Source: Gnetum montanum (lineage: Eukaryota > Streptophyta > Gnetopsida > Gnetales > Gnetaceae). Taken from it: a stretch of 64,000 nt of DNA. The notes beneath the pieces are model-generated. The model was not told the origin of the DNA. It saw only the letters and a list, made by a program, of their open reading frames with translations, and ran no database searches. The stretch is taken from positions 326,918 through 390,917 of the forward strand of contig MNCI01030123.1 in the NCBI GenBank assembly GCA_015680685.1, read 5' to 3'. Position numbers and translations under genes: made by a program. This document shows positions 34,207 through 46,720 of the stretch, in pieces. Numbering within the stretch: the first letter of the stretch is position 1; every line of letters starts with the position of its first letter.

Positions 34207-35903
34207 TCAATTGGTATGAAGGCTAGGGCTGGTTTGGTGGTGACCTCCCCCATGACTATGGTTGTTGCCACTGGAGTTGATGCTAGTGTTGAGGCTGGTA
34301 ATAAGTCCCCCCAGGATAGTACGATTGGTTTTGGGGTTATCTAAAATTACTACATGGAAGAGGAAATCTCCTGAGCATGTGCTTTTGTACAAACTTTAGA
34401 TTTAATGCCCCTGTTTAATATTCATGTAGCTGCAACAAGACTAGGCAATGGCCCTTCCAATGGTCATATATGCAAATGTCACATCCATTATCTTTGTATG
34501 TGGTTGAGTCTATAGCCTCACTTTCTTCAGCCATTTTTTCTATTTGTCGATAAATGTTCCTAGCTATTTTGTTGGTTCTTTTGCCTCATTTTGTTGTGAT
34601 CACTTGATTTGCTTTGTGTCACCCTCTCCTCTATGGTTTCTATGCAAGTTTTAACTTTCTCATTCATCCCTTCCAACATCTTGACTAGCTTTGCTTCAAG
34701 CTCATTGTTAAAATTTTCTATTGATAATGTTTGTTATAAAATAATCTAATCGAGAGCTACCTGTTTTTCCTTATCATAGATAGGAACCCTTTTCTTTTGA
34801 AGAGTTGGATCCCAATTATTTTCCTCTACAATCTCTCTTTTACATAGCTCTCCTTCTTCTTTTACCACAGACTTAATTAGCTCTTGGATCTGATGGGTTC
34901 ATAGCTCATATAATTGACCTAGAGCATACATCCCAAGGGTCTCCCTTGTTTCATTATGAAGCCCATCTATGATGTGAAAAATTTTCCTGAGAGAAATTAT
35001 GGCCAAGACATCTATGTAGTAGCAAATAGTATCTATCCAAGCCCACATCCAAGGGTTCATGATTTTCTTGCTTCCACTCTTGGATTTGTTTTCTTAGGTT
35101 GGACACTCTCTCATAGGTTTGGTATTTTTCATTGAAAAGTTCCAACATTATAAACCATTGGTGAATGGAACTTGGTTCCAACAATCTATACCAACTTTCA
35201 CCCTCATTGATTAATGTCCTAGGAAAGAGCTTAAGCTTTTGCCATCCACTTTCAATGTTGTATGAGGCACAGGCATCGTGGAAGGCTTGTAGATGATGTT
35301 GTGGATCTAAGTCATAGCCTCCTGCAAATTTAGGAATATTGTTCATATAGGTAAGTGACTCTCCCTGCGATGCCTGTGAGGTATCTTAACTACCTTCATG
35401 ATCTACATTAGACTCTTAGTGGCCAACAAGGGTTCATTGTCATTAGACATGTTGTGATGAAAATTTCTATTTCTATTTGTTTGATTGTAATGATCTTGTC
35501 TATGCTCATTGTGATGTCTTGGATTTTGCCCTTGGGTTCAATTTCTATCTTTGTCTTGACCCCGTAGTGGAGCTCTATCTCTATACCTACATTCATCTTC
35601 ATCAGAACTAAATGTTGAGAAGGAAGAGGAAGATGAGGAACTAGGAGAATTGCCATGGCTTCTATAGTTCTCCCCATGGCCCCTTGATTTATCTTGTCTA
35701 GGTTTAGAGGAGGTCCTAGGCCTTGAGGCCCTCCTTGATCTAGGACTTAATCCATCTCCTCTAGGATTTTTTGCACCAATTGAATATAGTCTATGAGTGT
35801 AGTAAGGATCTAAATGAGCATAGGAAACACTTGTTTGAGGCTGTTCACTCCAATTTTCTTTAGCATAGATCCTATCATTTCTCCTATGAGTGCTTTTTAT
35901 CAT
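34207..35903 (-). pseudogene. Element E gag region (broken)
   Basis: On the minus strand, 35903-35538 encodes an Arg/Ser-rich N-terminal part with a run of Ser and an acidic patch. 35346-34954 encodes the capsid core typical of Retrotrans_gag: F-A-G-G-Y-D-L-D-P, L-K-L-F-P-R-T-L, E-S-W-Y-R-L-L, F-N-E-K-Y and R-Y-Y-L-L-L-H-R-C-L-G-H. A later part (below 34400) is Gly/His and Pro/Tyr/Ser-rich with no zinc knuckle. It would form the particle or pack RNA. Frameshifts join these pieces. Confidence 0.75.
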
Positions 35904-36051
35904 GTGATGTAATCTTGGTCCTATGTGAAGAAGACATGGTTTTGTCTAAAAATGAGTGTGATTTAAAATATTAATGTTTTCTAAGAGATAGATAGTTAAT
36001 ACTGTTATAGTGATCGTGTACAATATAACTAATCTAGATAACTAGCACCAT

Positions 36052-36069
36052 CCCCGGTAATGGTGCCAA
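36052..36069 (-). other. Primer binding site of element E (Athila/Tat type)
   Basis: On the minus strand TTGGCACCATTACCGGGG directly follows the LTR. It matches, with C-to-T type changes, the TGGCGCCGTTGCCGGGG site of Athila-like elements, said to pair with tRNA-Asp. Confidence 0.75.
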
Positions 36070-36993
36070 TGATGAGTAGCAAGGTACCCCTATGCCCAAC
36101 TATACAAATCACAAGCATTCACACATGATCCAGTCAAATTCCATGGATGGGACTAGTTGTGGTATCTAGATATCTATGCCTCAATCACAGTTCGCTATCT
36201 TCCCACTTGGACTAGTGGTAGCTTTGTTACGTATTGTTTAGTCCAGGGTGAGACATATGATTTTTATTATTTCATATTTTATTGTTCTACAATTAACAAT
36301 AGATTGAAACTTAATTTATAATTAATTCAAATAATCTAATTGCTAATTAATAATCAACTACCCTAACATAAGTATCTAATCCCACTTCCTGTGCACATCC
36401 TGAACACATATAACGCTACTAGGTTACCAACCATTAAGTGTTACTGGGATTACCAAGAGTCATACACATGCTCGAAGCGACTGTACTAATGTGCTTAATT
36501 AATTAACATGCATGAAAATGTAAATATTAACTAAGTACATGAAAAGTAAATTTCATGGAAACTAAATCTAATCTAAGTCAAAGTGTTGCAACGAATACGA
36601 ATCAATCTTGATCTTATTGCCACTCATGGAATATGTCAAGGTACATTGCCAGTCGAATAAGATTTCATACAACTAACTCAGATCCACTCTGTGGGCACTC
36701 ATTGACTGTTCTCTAAGATTATGATATAAAACTGCAAGAATTTAGCTACTCTATTGACAAAACTATGAAAACTAATGCAAAACTATTGAAACTAATGTCC
36801 AAACCATGCACCCAAGTGTTATATTTATAGGCCAATGTATACCCTGCGATATCAGATATCCAATTGAATACCTGACGTTGAGGCTTTGACATTAAATACC
36901 TGATATTGGGGCCTTTTTATCATAGCCTTGTTATCAAAGCTAACCAAAAAGTTGGCTTTTTATCAAATAAGCCAGCTAACTGATGATTCATCA
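36070..36993 (-). repeat. Element E 5' LTR
   Basis: Plus-strand edges are TGATGAG...ATTCATCA. It is followed by the CTAAG target duplication. Confidence 0.87.
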
Positions 36994-37429
36994 CTAAGCA
37001 ATAAAAAAGAACATAAAGAGAAATTAGATTGCAAAAGTACTAAACAAGGCAAGATAATATAAAATAAAGTAAATTGAAAATAATGTAAAATGATTAAAAT
37101 TACTAAAAATTAAAAACATGTAAAAGGACAAGTAAGGAACATGTAAGAAACAAGGCAAGATGGACATGGTTCTTAGGGTGACTACATCTTAGTAATGACT
37201 CTTCTAGCCTACAATCTAGTAGGACCTTTGATGCTTTTAATGGATTCAATGATGTCTAACTCCCCAAATTCTAGATCTATGAATTTCTACACATTAAATG
37301 ACCATGAGATGCTAGCATTAAGCTCTTATGCTTTCTCCTTCAATGATATTTTTCCTACTAATGAGGGTTGGAATCCTAGTATAGTTTTTTCTAAAACATC
37401 AAGATGAAAGAAAGTAGACACTTTAAAAT

Positions 37430-37860
37430 CTATGCATATGACTACTTTCCTATCCTAGCATAGAAAATAGTTTTCTTAGCAAAGGGATGAAGAAACTACA
37501 TGATGATAAGTTAACCAAGATCTTCCAAAGATAGCACTCATGTCAAACGAGTCTCTAATTACTACAAAAACAACCTTAGATGTAATAAACTTCCAATGAA
37601 AAAACATAACTTTATTTCACCTATAATCTCTACTCTAGCCCTACTAAATGAAATTAAAGAGGACTTATAGTTAGAATAGGTATCTTACTTTTCAAGGCCA
37701 AGGCACTTTATGACAATCCATGATATAACATTGGATTTAACTCAATCATCCACATGTACCAATAATAGCAGAACATTATCCTAGATCCATATTGAGGTGT
37801 AGATGGGAAGCTAGCACACTAAACCCATTACTAGATGAGTCTCACTAATTTCCCCTTTAA
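37430..37860 (-). pseudogene. Element B aspartic protease region
   Basis: The minus-strand frame reads H-V-D-D-stop-V-K-S-N-V-I near the expected active site, then I-G-E-I-K-L-C-F-F-I-G. A block L-E-T-R-L-T-stop-V-L-S-L-E-D-L-G matches the usual I-D-T-R-T-S-Y-N-L-L-L-G-R-P-W, and H-P-F is where S-T-L-H-Q-C is normally seen. Very decayed; the call rests on block order and context. Confidence 0.55.
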
Positions 37861-37899
37861 ATACTAAGTGTCTCCCTTGTATCTTGGAACATTGAGCAT

Positions 37900-39150
37900 T
37901 AATGAAATGGCTTGAGCATGAGGCCAAATTTCTATAGACATGGTGATGAACTTGAAAAGCTTTTTCGATGCTAAATAATGATCCTTTAAGATTAAAATGA
38001 GTTCAAAGATATAGAGGTTTATCCTCTTTGACTTCATCACTACAGTGATTTAAGATAAATATTTGTCTAGAGGAGTTGCATCTTTGAAGATGGATGCTAT
38101 AGAAATCACATTTGATGATAGAGTAGTTGATGTAATAATCAAGGATAGAGTAGGTGTATTCTACATGGCTTTAAGAGATCTTCTTCCTTGTTCAAATAGG
38201 TTGTTTACTCACCTATTCTTTCTTCTTCCCTTTCTAATTTGACATTGCTTGCTTTTGCATCCTCACAAGAATTTTGATGAGAGATATAGAAGTAGGAAAC
38301 AAGGATGGTTTTGTACGTTGGGTGGGAAAGAAGGGTGCAATGATAAAGAAACAACATATGATAAAATACGTCAATAGCTAACTAGCCTAGATGATATGAG
38401 TAAAGGCAACTAATTTCATAAAGGTAATGGAGGATAGTTGAACATTGGATTTGATTGTGTAGTAATTGCATCATAATGAGGTGTCGTGTCAATAATGAAT
38501 GAAGCTCTATATACATTCTAAGTTATGAAAATGTTGAAATTTTTTGAGGGAAGGTTAATGACAAAAGGCTTGTTGGACCTTGGTAGATTCTGGTGGGTAC
38601 ATGATTAGGAATTTATTCTAGAAGAATTATGTTTAAATGAAAAGGTGGGGGGGAGGGGGGAAGGGGAAGGTTTGACAATTTTCTTTATGCCCTAACCGAA
38701 ATGTAGAGTGAATATTTAATGAATCTTGAAAAATCTACATGTCTTAGTTGCTCGGTTACATTGGTGTGCTAAAAACTATCTCCTCGTTTTTCACCAGTAC
38801 CTAGATATCATCCTTGAGGATATTGGAGTTATCAATCTCATGTCTCGCAGCTTTGTGATAGTCAAAAATTTCTTGGAATTGTACCATTTTGGGACTGATG
38901 GATCTCCTTCCACATATTACGAAGGATCAATTACCAAAGTTTGTAAGCATTTAAATTATACTCATGTTTCCTCTAAAACATGTTTTAGAGTTATGTATCC
39001 CTATTTTAATAACATGTTATAGAGCTACATGTAGGTTAGTGAGAATTTATGGTATTTGGATCTATCCTTAGGTGGTCTCCTTTACTAGCCCCTGTTTGAT
39101 ACAGGCTACCTAGTGGCATTGGGCTTTTTCTAAGAGTTCTCATTTTCTTT
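37900..39150. other. Element B gag-protease spacer, unassigned
   Basis: Heavily decayed sequence. A 98-codon open frame on the + strand (38726-39022) has no recognised family and is antisense to B. Confidence 0.3.
38647..38670 (+). repeat. G-rich tract, possible G-quadruplex
   Basis: Runs of 7, 6, 4 and 2 G separated by A or AA, in otherwise AT-rich DNA. On the element B coding strand this is C-rich. Confidence 0.7.
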
Positions 39151-39198
39151 GTTAGTTAATGATAATACCATTAAGGATTGGTTTACTAATTCTAGCAT

Positions 39199-40841
39199 TT
39201 ATTCAACATTTTTAGAGGCTTTCTTTTTTCTAACTACCTTATTAGCCTTGTTGTCGAAGTTCACCCATTTTGAGTTATTATGTTGAACTATAAACTTTGC
39301 ATTATATTTGGCCAAAGTGATGGCATCATGGATGCTAAGTGATCTAGGATAGACTAGCTTACCCCTAATGCAATCATTAACAACTCCTTCAAAAAAGTGC
39401 AAGAGCTTATCATCAAGTAGTAGATGGGTAAGCTCCATTGTGACTAAAGTCCATCTAGATATGAACTTAAAGATGGACTCATTCAGAGCCTATTTGATTA
39501 CTAAGAGCTTCTGTAGTGTGCCACCTTTAATAATGTTATACTTGAATCACTTCATGAAGGCTATGAAGAGTTTCTTTAATGAAGTGATAGATCGATGAAA
39601 ACAAGTCATGCATAAATCAAGTGTCTCACTTATGAGTTTTTTTGAAAAATCCTTAGAATCATATGGGGATAGTTTACTAATAACATACACTCATTACAAA
39701 ATGTAATGACATGATTTTTGGAATTAGATTCCCTATTGTACTTGGTAAAATTTAATAATAAAACCCCATTACAGACTCAAGCAAGTAGGATCAATGGGCT
39801 AATGGGGGTAATAAGAAGATGGACCATAGAGATTGCAAGACTTCCCTAGTGCAAGTTTCTAAGTTTAGTCTTCTTTGGCTTGTAAGTAGGATGATAGGTC
39901 TTGAAGTAGCAACACGAGTTCATCAGGCACACTAGGAATAGTTGGCATAGCAAGATTACCTAAGATAGAATTATGAATAGATAACACAAGCTAGGGAGGT
40001 GCAACAATGGATAAGCAAACCAATTGCAAAATGTTGTACTAAAGAGATAATTAAGAAGGTGGGAGAAATGGGAGTGAAACTTAAAGATATTAAACTATTA
40101 TATAATGGATAATGGTTGAAAAAGGTTTAGTATGGAAATGGGATTTTGCACTAGTACTTGAGATGTTGGGTTTATAACTATTATGTTAGGAAACAAACTA
40201 TAAGTTGAAGGTAAGCTAATTACAGGAGATGCAATGATAGTTGAAGTAGCTAGAGTAGGGGATGTAAGGTAGATGAATAGAGTTATATGCTAGTTCATAT
40301 GATTGGCAAAGTTAATGAGGTGAACATACTTGGAAGTTAGACTTAATGGTTGAGTGATATGCTAGTGGAGCAATTCTGTGGGCATTAAAACATGAGGATT
40401 TTCATCCTCTTATTCATCATGGATGCTGATGGCATCTCCACATTTGCTTTGCTAATCTTAAAACTAATAACTGTTATTAAAATTGATGTTAGGATCATAC
40501 ACTAGAAAATCCATCATAGCCTATCTTTATAGTATTTAAAGATTGATAAGTGCTTTAATTTCATCTCTAACAAGTAGATATTTTGCTAGTGTTATCTTTT
40601 CATATTTGTCCAACTCAATTAGATGGTTGGAGTCTTGAAGGAAGGGTTCCAAGTTGTTAACAATATACTTAGCCATCCTTCATAGCTCATTCTCAAATAG
40701 TGTAATATTTAGCTTTCTTTTGATGCATGCAATCTTGTAGTCATGGATAGTCACGAGTGTCACAAATGGTTAAGCTTTCCTCATTTCCATCAATCTATAG
40801 ACCTAGAAGCTTTGAGATGAATCGAATCCTTGACTAGACAT
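39199..40841 (-). pseudogene. Element B gag
   Basis: The start is placed at ATG 40841 (M-S-S-Q-G-F-D-S-S-Q-S-F). The N-terminal part reads F-E-N-E-L, M-A-K-Y-I-V-N-N-L-E-P-F-L and E-K-I-T-L-A-K-Y-L with few stops. The capsid end is seen at 39600-39199: L-N-E-S-I-F-K-F-I-S-R, then L-L-H-F-F-E-G-V-V-N-D-C-I-R-G-K-L, followed by P-R-S-L-S-I-H-D-A-I-T-L-A-K. This is the usual plant gypsy gag pattern (E-S-I-x-x-F-I-S-R-F ... F-x-x-G-L). The middle is broken by stops and shifts. Confidence 0.72.
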
Positions 40842-41025
40842 GGGGTCAATAGAGCATCTTCTACACATACCAAGAAACAAGGATCAAATGCAAATGGAAA
40901 AAGAGAATAATGCATAGTAAAAGTAAAAGTGGCTAAAAATATGTAAAATTAAAAATTTAAAAAAATGCTAGAATTGAACTATGGACTTCTAGGCAAAGGG
41001 TTCATGACATTAAAAAACCTATTGG

Positions 41026-41046
41026 TCCTTCTTCTAGTGTCAAAAA
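41026..41046 (-). other. Primer binding site of element B (candidate)
   Basis: On the minus strand TTTTGACACTAGAAGAAGGA directly follows the LTR. It resembles the TTTGGCGCTAGAAGGAGGG type seen in some Tat-lineage elements, with C-to-T and G-to-A changes. Confidence 0.5.
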
Positions 41047-42262
41047 TGTTCCTACAAAAATTTCTCTCACAAACTTATAAGGTTATCTCCATATATCATA
41101 TGTTTACATATGATCTACAACCTTAAATGATCTTCAAAATAATATAATCCTTGATAGATTAATGAATAAGAAACAACAAAGCATGAACCTCTAATTGAAT
41201 ACAACTATAGCCTATTGACCATGATTAGAATCAATAGGGATATATATAAATAATGATAAAGTTGATTATGAATTTATGAAATATGAGCAATATATGTTAA
41301 AATCTAAGTAACATAAATATGTTAGAATAAGAGGAATAATATGGATAATAGGTAAGAGATCGATATGGGGAAAAGGATTTGAGTTGTTCCTTTCCAACAA
41401 ATGAAAAGTGCTTTATTCAATAAAATACCAAAGTTTGTCTCATATGAAGGACTAAGAGCTATAATGTATGAGGTACAAATAGGAAACTTAAATTGACAAT
41501 TAAAACTTAGTTTATAAGAAAAAAGAGGATTCAACTGATGAATTTTGATCTCTTACAGATTCACAGAAAAATGGAACATTTGCCAATGTTTTTCAAAGCT
41601 ATTTCAAAGTTACAATTGGATCATTTTCAAATGTTGTTCTAGTGGTGATGTTGGTTGATGTATTAATGCTACGGTAGATGATCTTGATGTTGGTGTCAAC
41701 ATGCTCGCATGTGCTACTAGTGATATAGGCGCTATAATTGAGCTCACAAATTGTAGATGATGCTAGGACAACTGGGAAGCATGCAAGCGATGTAGACGAC
41801 ACAGATGCTAGTGCTCTAGATCTCTTGAAATTCAAAAAGTCCTCCTATATCTTAAAAAATTAGCCTTGAATTGATGTTGGAACTTGATACTTATAGGCCT
41901 ATAGTTTTCCAAGATATCTAGAGTTCGAAACTAATAACTTAGAGTTCACTTTTGGCATGTCGAAACTGCATGCATAAGGTAGATGATGTTGATGATGTTC
42001 ACTAATGTTGGGTGTCAACATCACCTACATTAGTACCACATGATATTTTACACTTCAAACTACCATTTTGAAGCTTCATGGATCATTACCAACACTTGAA
42101 CTAACGTTGATCATCATTGAGATGATGACAAGTGGACATTAGAAATCACATAGATCTTAAAGTATCATCTAGAGTTGAGTTTTTGTGTCATGACATGCAA
42201 GTGATGTTGGAATGTAATGTTGATGCTAACATCAGTGTTACTTGGGAATCATGTAGATAAAA
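41047..42262 (-). repeat. Element B 5' LTR
   Basis: A direct partner of 11746-12915, in the same orientation about 29 kb away. The left edge TGTTCC is shared with the other copy and next to the primer site; the right edge is uncertain and could lie up to a few hundred bases further. Confidence 0.7.
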
Positions 42263-45200
42263 CATATCTTTGAAATTACCAAAACTAATGTTTGTTGTTT
42301 CTTGAGTGATGTAGACCGATTATTGGAGGTCCAAAAAAAGCAAAATCATGGTTGGGAGAAAAGTTTTTGCTATTGATGTAGTGATGACAATAGCAGGTGA
42401 CACTAATACTAACATCAATGTTACCTAATAAACTTGCCATTTGGACCTTAAAAAAACTACCAAAAGTATTATAACCAATGCTTATCTTTTGGGGCATGGT
42501 CAACAACATCTGTTGGAAGTTTGTTGAAGCCCAAAACACTACCAAACATGATGATTTTTGGAATTTTCCACAGTTCAAGTGGATGTAACAATGTCAACGT
42601 CATACTTGTCCTAATTGCTAGAGTACCAAAAAAAAGTGGATACAATAACAACCTTAGCAATTCATCATCTACACTCCTTATAACCATCCATACACTCATC
42701 ATGGCTAAAAGACCCTTCTTGCAACTCTCATTCAACCTTATAATTACTTGAAAATACCCAAGATCACAAGAGAAATTCAAGAGAAAATTTGTAAAATTTC
42801 AATCCTATTAGCACTATTGCATCAATGTAATAGGTTCAATGCATTATAAAATCAATATATATGCATGTTAACCCTTAGCTAAATTTTCACATTTTGCTCA
42901 TTCACACAAGCAAATGTTTGTTATTACAAATAGCTAAAACATTCAACTTGTGATATCTTGAGCACCAAACCTCCAAATTTACTAGTTTGAAAACCTATGA
43001 GCTTCTTGAGTTGAGCTCTATGTCATGGGGGCAATGTATCTACAATTTGAAACCTTTTTTGAAAATACTAGATTTTAAACTTCTAAGGTAGGTAATGATA
43101 AAAAATGATTAAAATAATATGGCATCAAGATAAAATAGCTATCTTATGATTTCCATGATGTTATTATGTAATAATGTAGGGATGTTAATGTTAAAATTTT
43201 TCGAAATCAAGCCAATTCCAAGGATAATCAAAGGTTAGAACACTTAGAAATAATGATAATAACATAACAATCGATCATTCATGTGATTGCAAATGGTGCC
43301 TAAGAGAGTTTCATGGGTGGGTGGTCCATCCTAGAGGAGGAAAAAGAGGTCACATGAAGGACAAGGATGTGGAAGGTAGCAAATACAAGAGCTTAAAGCC
43401 ACACATGCAATAGGTTCCATTAGAGAGGTACCTAAAATAGAATTTGTTAATTATATTCCTACAACAAAAATAAGGTAATGAAGATAGAAAAAGACATTAA
43501 GATAGAGGCACATGCTTGATGTGATCCTGACTAAAGCCTACCTAGAAAAGATAAGAACAAAGGAGATCTAGAGTTTAGTGCTTCAAAAGCTAATTTTTGG
43601 ATTCTTCATGGAGTTTTCATCCTAAGAAGCCTAAGAGGAGTTGCAAGAATCTCCATTATGATCTACCGTCTCAACCAATTGAGAATAGTATTTGAGGAAG
43701 ATGTGTCTCTTTTGAAATAACTACCAGGGGGATGCAACAATTAAAATTAATGATATTACTATCTCTTACTTGATGGATTCCAAATGTGGAAATCAAACTA
43801 GTATAGGTATCAACATAATCAAACACTAAAAATAAGAAATAATTGACTTAGAGATGCTACAAAGTTGATTGAAAGAAGTATGATGCACTTACCTAAGTAG
43901 GAATAATTTACTTTAAGATCACTGTGTAGAACTTAAACTCCACAATATGACCTAACAACATTGCCTCCTTATCTACCAAGACATGTGCTTTAGTTAGGGG
44001 AAATTCCCAGTCAACTTGTTGTAGCTTAGCATCCTAGAAATTGAGAAATACTTCAAGAAAAATAAGAAGGATAGGAAGGCACTCCCATTTTCATGCCTCA
44101 TGAGAAAATTATGCAAAAGGAAAGAAATTGTCTACTACTCTAATGATATTCTTTAAAGAGCCACATATTGACTACCCTATAGCTATTCTATGATCGTAGC
44201 TCCTCACACCATCCTAGCAAGGCCTAATATTAACTAAATATACAATACTTAAGCAACATGAACATGTTTTCCATAATGCCTGTCCATTAACAAACAAGTT
44301 ACATATCAGTTAACTTTAGAACTATGTTGGTTAGTGGATCTCTAAAATGACTATTTAAGTGTTTTGACATGTCAAACATCATGCTCGAAATGTTTATTAA
44401 TTGCTATTGTTTAAGCATGTCATTTTTACCTAATGTTGAAATCAATGCACTACTCCAAAAATTGTGCTCAAGAATCATTGCAACTTTCATCATGACCTTG
44501 TTCGCGATGTTTAGAGATGCCATTGCCACCACCACCATTGAGAGGAGATGATGCAATAGAAAGATCAAGTTTAAATGCAAAGCAAAAAGTCATGAAATTG
44601 GTAGATTATGAATTGTTCATCAAGAACTAGGGATAGATGGATAACTCGTGTAATTAGATTTGCAATATAAACCATTATAAAAGGAAACTAGGGATAAGAA
44701 GGTAAATTACTTATTAGAATTGATGAAATTAAAAAAAATTTGTCTACCTTGAGAAATCAGTCACCAAAGCTTTGCTAAGCAAGAATAGGTTCATATCTAG
44801 AAATTTTCAAGAGATCTACCAAGCATAGTCATAAGGGAGAGATTGGAGAGAGAGTAAAGTACAATTCATCCCAAGAGAGCCAGCATTGCCAAGTATTTAT
44901 AAGCACAAAAGGTAGGATTTGGGAAATTTTAATAATAAAGAATTAATAATTTATGTTCTAAAAATAAGGCAACATGTATTTGCAAAAGACTCCAATGGTC
45001 AACCAATGGGTTAAAGTCACCAAAGAGTACTATAATGAGTCACATGTCTAAGAATGGATTTCAAGGTAAAATAAATAATTAACTAGAATAAACCTCAGAT
45101 ATCTATTAACATGTCTCATAACCATATTCTTACTTTATTTCAAAATCGTAGAATAAAATAACATATATAAATTTAAATTTAAACATTAAGAAAGTCTCAA

Positions 45201-45550
45201 TAATAGGTCACTATCATCCTTTTGGCTTGTCCACAGTTAGGATCAACAAGATTCAGTAAAGATAATTATAAAATAAACCCAAATAAAAATAAAAGATAAA
45301 AGAATATTTAAAAATAACAAAGTATTACATCTAAGAAAAAGTCAATGTTTCAAATCTTAAGATGCATAAAAATTAAGAGGTCTCAAGCTCAAATCTCAAT
45401 AGCATAAAAGAAGAAACATTTGCATACCATAACAAGGTACAATATAACATTAGATAATAAAATATTACATTACTTTTAAAAGAAAAAACATAATAATAGA
45501 CAATAAAATAAGGGTTCTGAGCTCTAAAAAGTAGGGTGGTATACTGCTTC
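42263..45550. other. Intergenic sequence, nothing recognised
   Basis: AT-rich, short open frames only. Phrases such as ACTAACATCAATGTTAC near 42412 echo the element B LTR and may mean its 5' LTR extends further right. Confidence 0.4.
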
Positions 45551-45599
45551 ATTGAATCAACAATTGATAACTAAAGTTGTGCAACTCAAAGCCTGTTTG

Positions 45600-46720
45600 T
45601 CAAACCCAACTCTTCATCAACCAAGCCTTATCAAGAATGAGGCCTTTAAGCAACTCAAGGATAAACAACGATAAGTGGAGATGGAGAAAGAAAATGCCAC
45701 TTGGGATGCATCCTTGATGAAAGCAATGTTAAATGAAGCAAACAAAGACCTTGCCATGGTACAAAAGGAGAATAAGTAATTGGTCAAAGAGAATTGTAGA
45801 CTATTTAAGGTAGATAAATAAAAGGAATAGATGGAGAAATACCTTAAGCATTAGCATAAGCAATTGACTAAAGTTCACATGGATATGCGAAGGTTAACAA
45901 TTGAGAATAGGAATCTCTCTACGGAGGAGGTGTGTGTCATTTGACAACCATTGAGATTGTTGACTAGAAGAATGAAGCCCTAAAGTATGAGAAATTCAAA
46001 AATCATTATAGGGACTAGGTAGGCATGCAAAAGGGGATCAATGAAAAGAAAATTTAATTAACCAAAGCAAAATTGAACCAAGCCATCTGGTAGCTCTAAG
46101 TGGATTTATGACAACCCATCTTTAATGGACTGAATGCATATAATTAAGCTAAAACCCATGCTAAGAAGCTGTAGAAAGAAGAGATGGCATAGTACATATA
46201 GCTTGCCAACATTTGCTACACCAACCTAGTAATGCTTATTGCTAGCAGACCAAGGTTAGAATTGGAAAAGCAAGTGGCCCAGCCCATACTTGTTATATGA
46301 GAATAGCACGAGCTCCATTGAGAAGCATGCTAGAAATTACAAATTGTTAATGCAAAGCTTGATGTCCTAAAAATAACATTTGAACGCTACTTGATTGTTA
46401 CTGAAAATATAGCCAAAAGGATGGTTAAGTACTAAGAGTTAAAAGATACTATAAAGTTATTTGACATTAACAAAAACATTTTGTTGCTAGTTTGTCGATG
46501 CCCACAAGATGTTTCTAACTCTGTCATATCCTTGGAAAGTTCCTACAATAGCAAACCTAGGCAAACTTACCTTGATCATTCATGATCCAATGACTAAAGA
46601 GAAGAAAATGAAAGTGCTCATAAATGGATTTTAACTAAAAGTAACTATAGCAGCTATTCAACCATAGCCAACACTAGGGCATGAGGAGCCACTGTAGGAA
46701 CCGCCATCACCAAGCATATC
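45600..46720 (+). pseudogene. Decayed coiled-coil reading frame of unknown function
   Basis: One + frame reads E-A-F-K-Q-L-K-D-K-Q-R, then M-E-K-E-N-A-T-W-D-A-S-L-M-K-A-M-L-N-E-A and M-V-Q-K-E-N-K, continuing L-T-K-V-H-M-D-M-R-R-L-T-I-E-N-R-N-L-S-T-E-E to about 45935. It is rich in Lys, Glu and Leu with coiled-coil spacing. Its stops are TAA or TAG at places where CAA or CAG would fit. Further pieces to 46720 lie in other frames (for example L-D-V-L-K-I-T-F-E-R-Y near 46360). It looks like real but dead coding DNA. No homolog was recognised. Confidence 0.4.

Larger units (their letters stand above)
30137..36993 (-). mobile_element. Element E: gag-only LTR element (minus strand) inside element B
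   Basis: LTRs at 36070-36993 (5') and 30137-31073 (3') and a perfect target duplication CTAAG at 30132-30136 and 36994-36998. The primer site is of the TTGGCACC...CCGGGG type known from Athila/Tat elements. A gag region covers about 34.2-35.9 kb on the minus strand. No protease, RT, RNase H or integrase was found in the remaining 3 kb. That stretch instead holds a 593-bp tandem duplication and simple repeats. It is a non-autonomous (LARD-like) element dependent on proteins from others. Confidence 0.87.
11746..42262 (-). mobile_element. Element B: old Tat-like Ty3/gypsy element, host of the nest
   Basis: Read on the minus strand from 42262 downwards: 5' LTR, primer site, gag (from 40841), protease (about 37.8 kb), RT, RNase H, integrase and 3' LTR. 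Two insertions interrupt it: element E (30137-36993) between protease and RT, and element C (13727-25942) inside integrase. Without them the element is about 11.4 kb, a normal size for the Tat lineage. The integrase frame reads ...F-I-L-T-T-T-K-Y-F-T-K-W-V up to 25943 and resumes with V-E-A-I-L-L-K-S-T-T at 13726, proving the two parts belong together. The outer LTR edges (right end of each LTR) are approximate, and no clear target duplication was found. Confidence 0.82.

Noticed and set aside
38726-39022. 98-codon + strand frame
   Set aside because: Antisense to element B gag-protease spacer, no recognisable motif.
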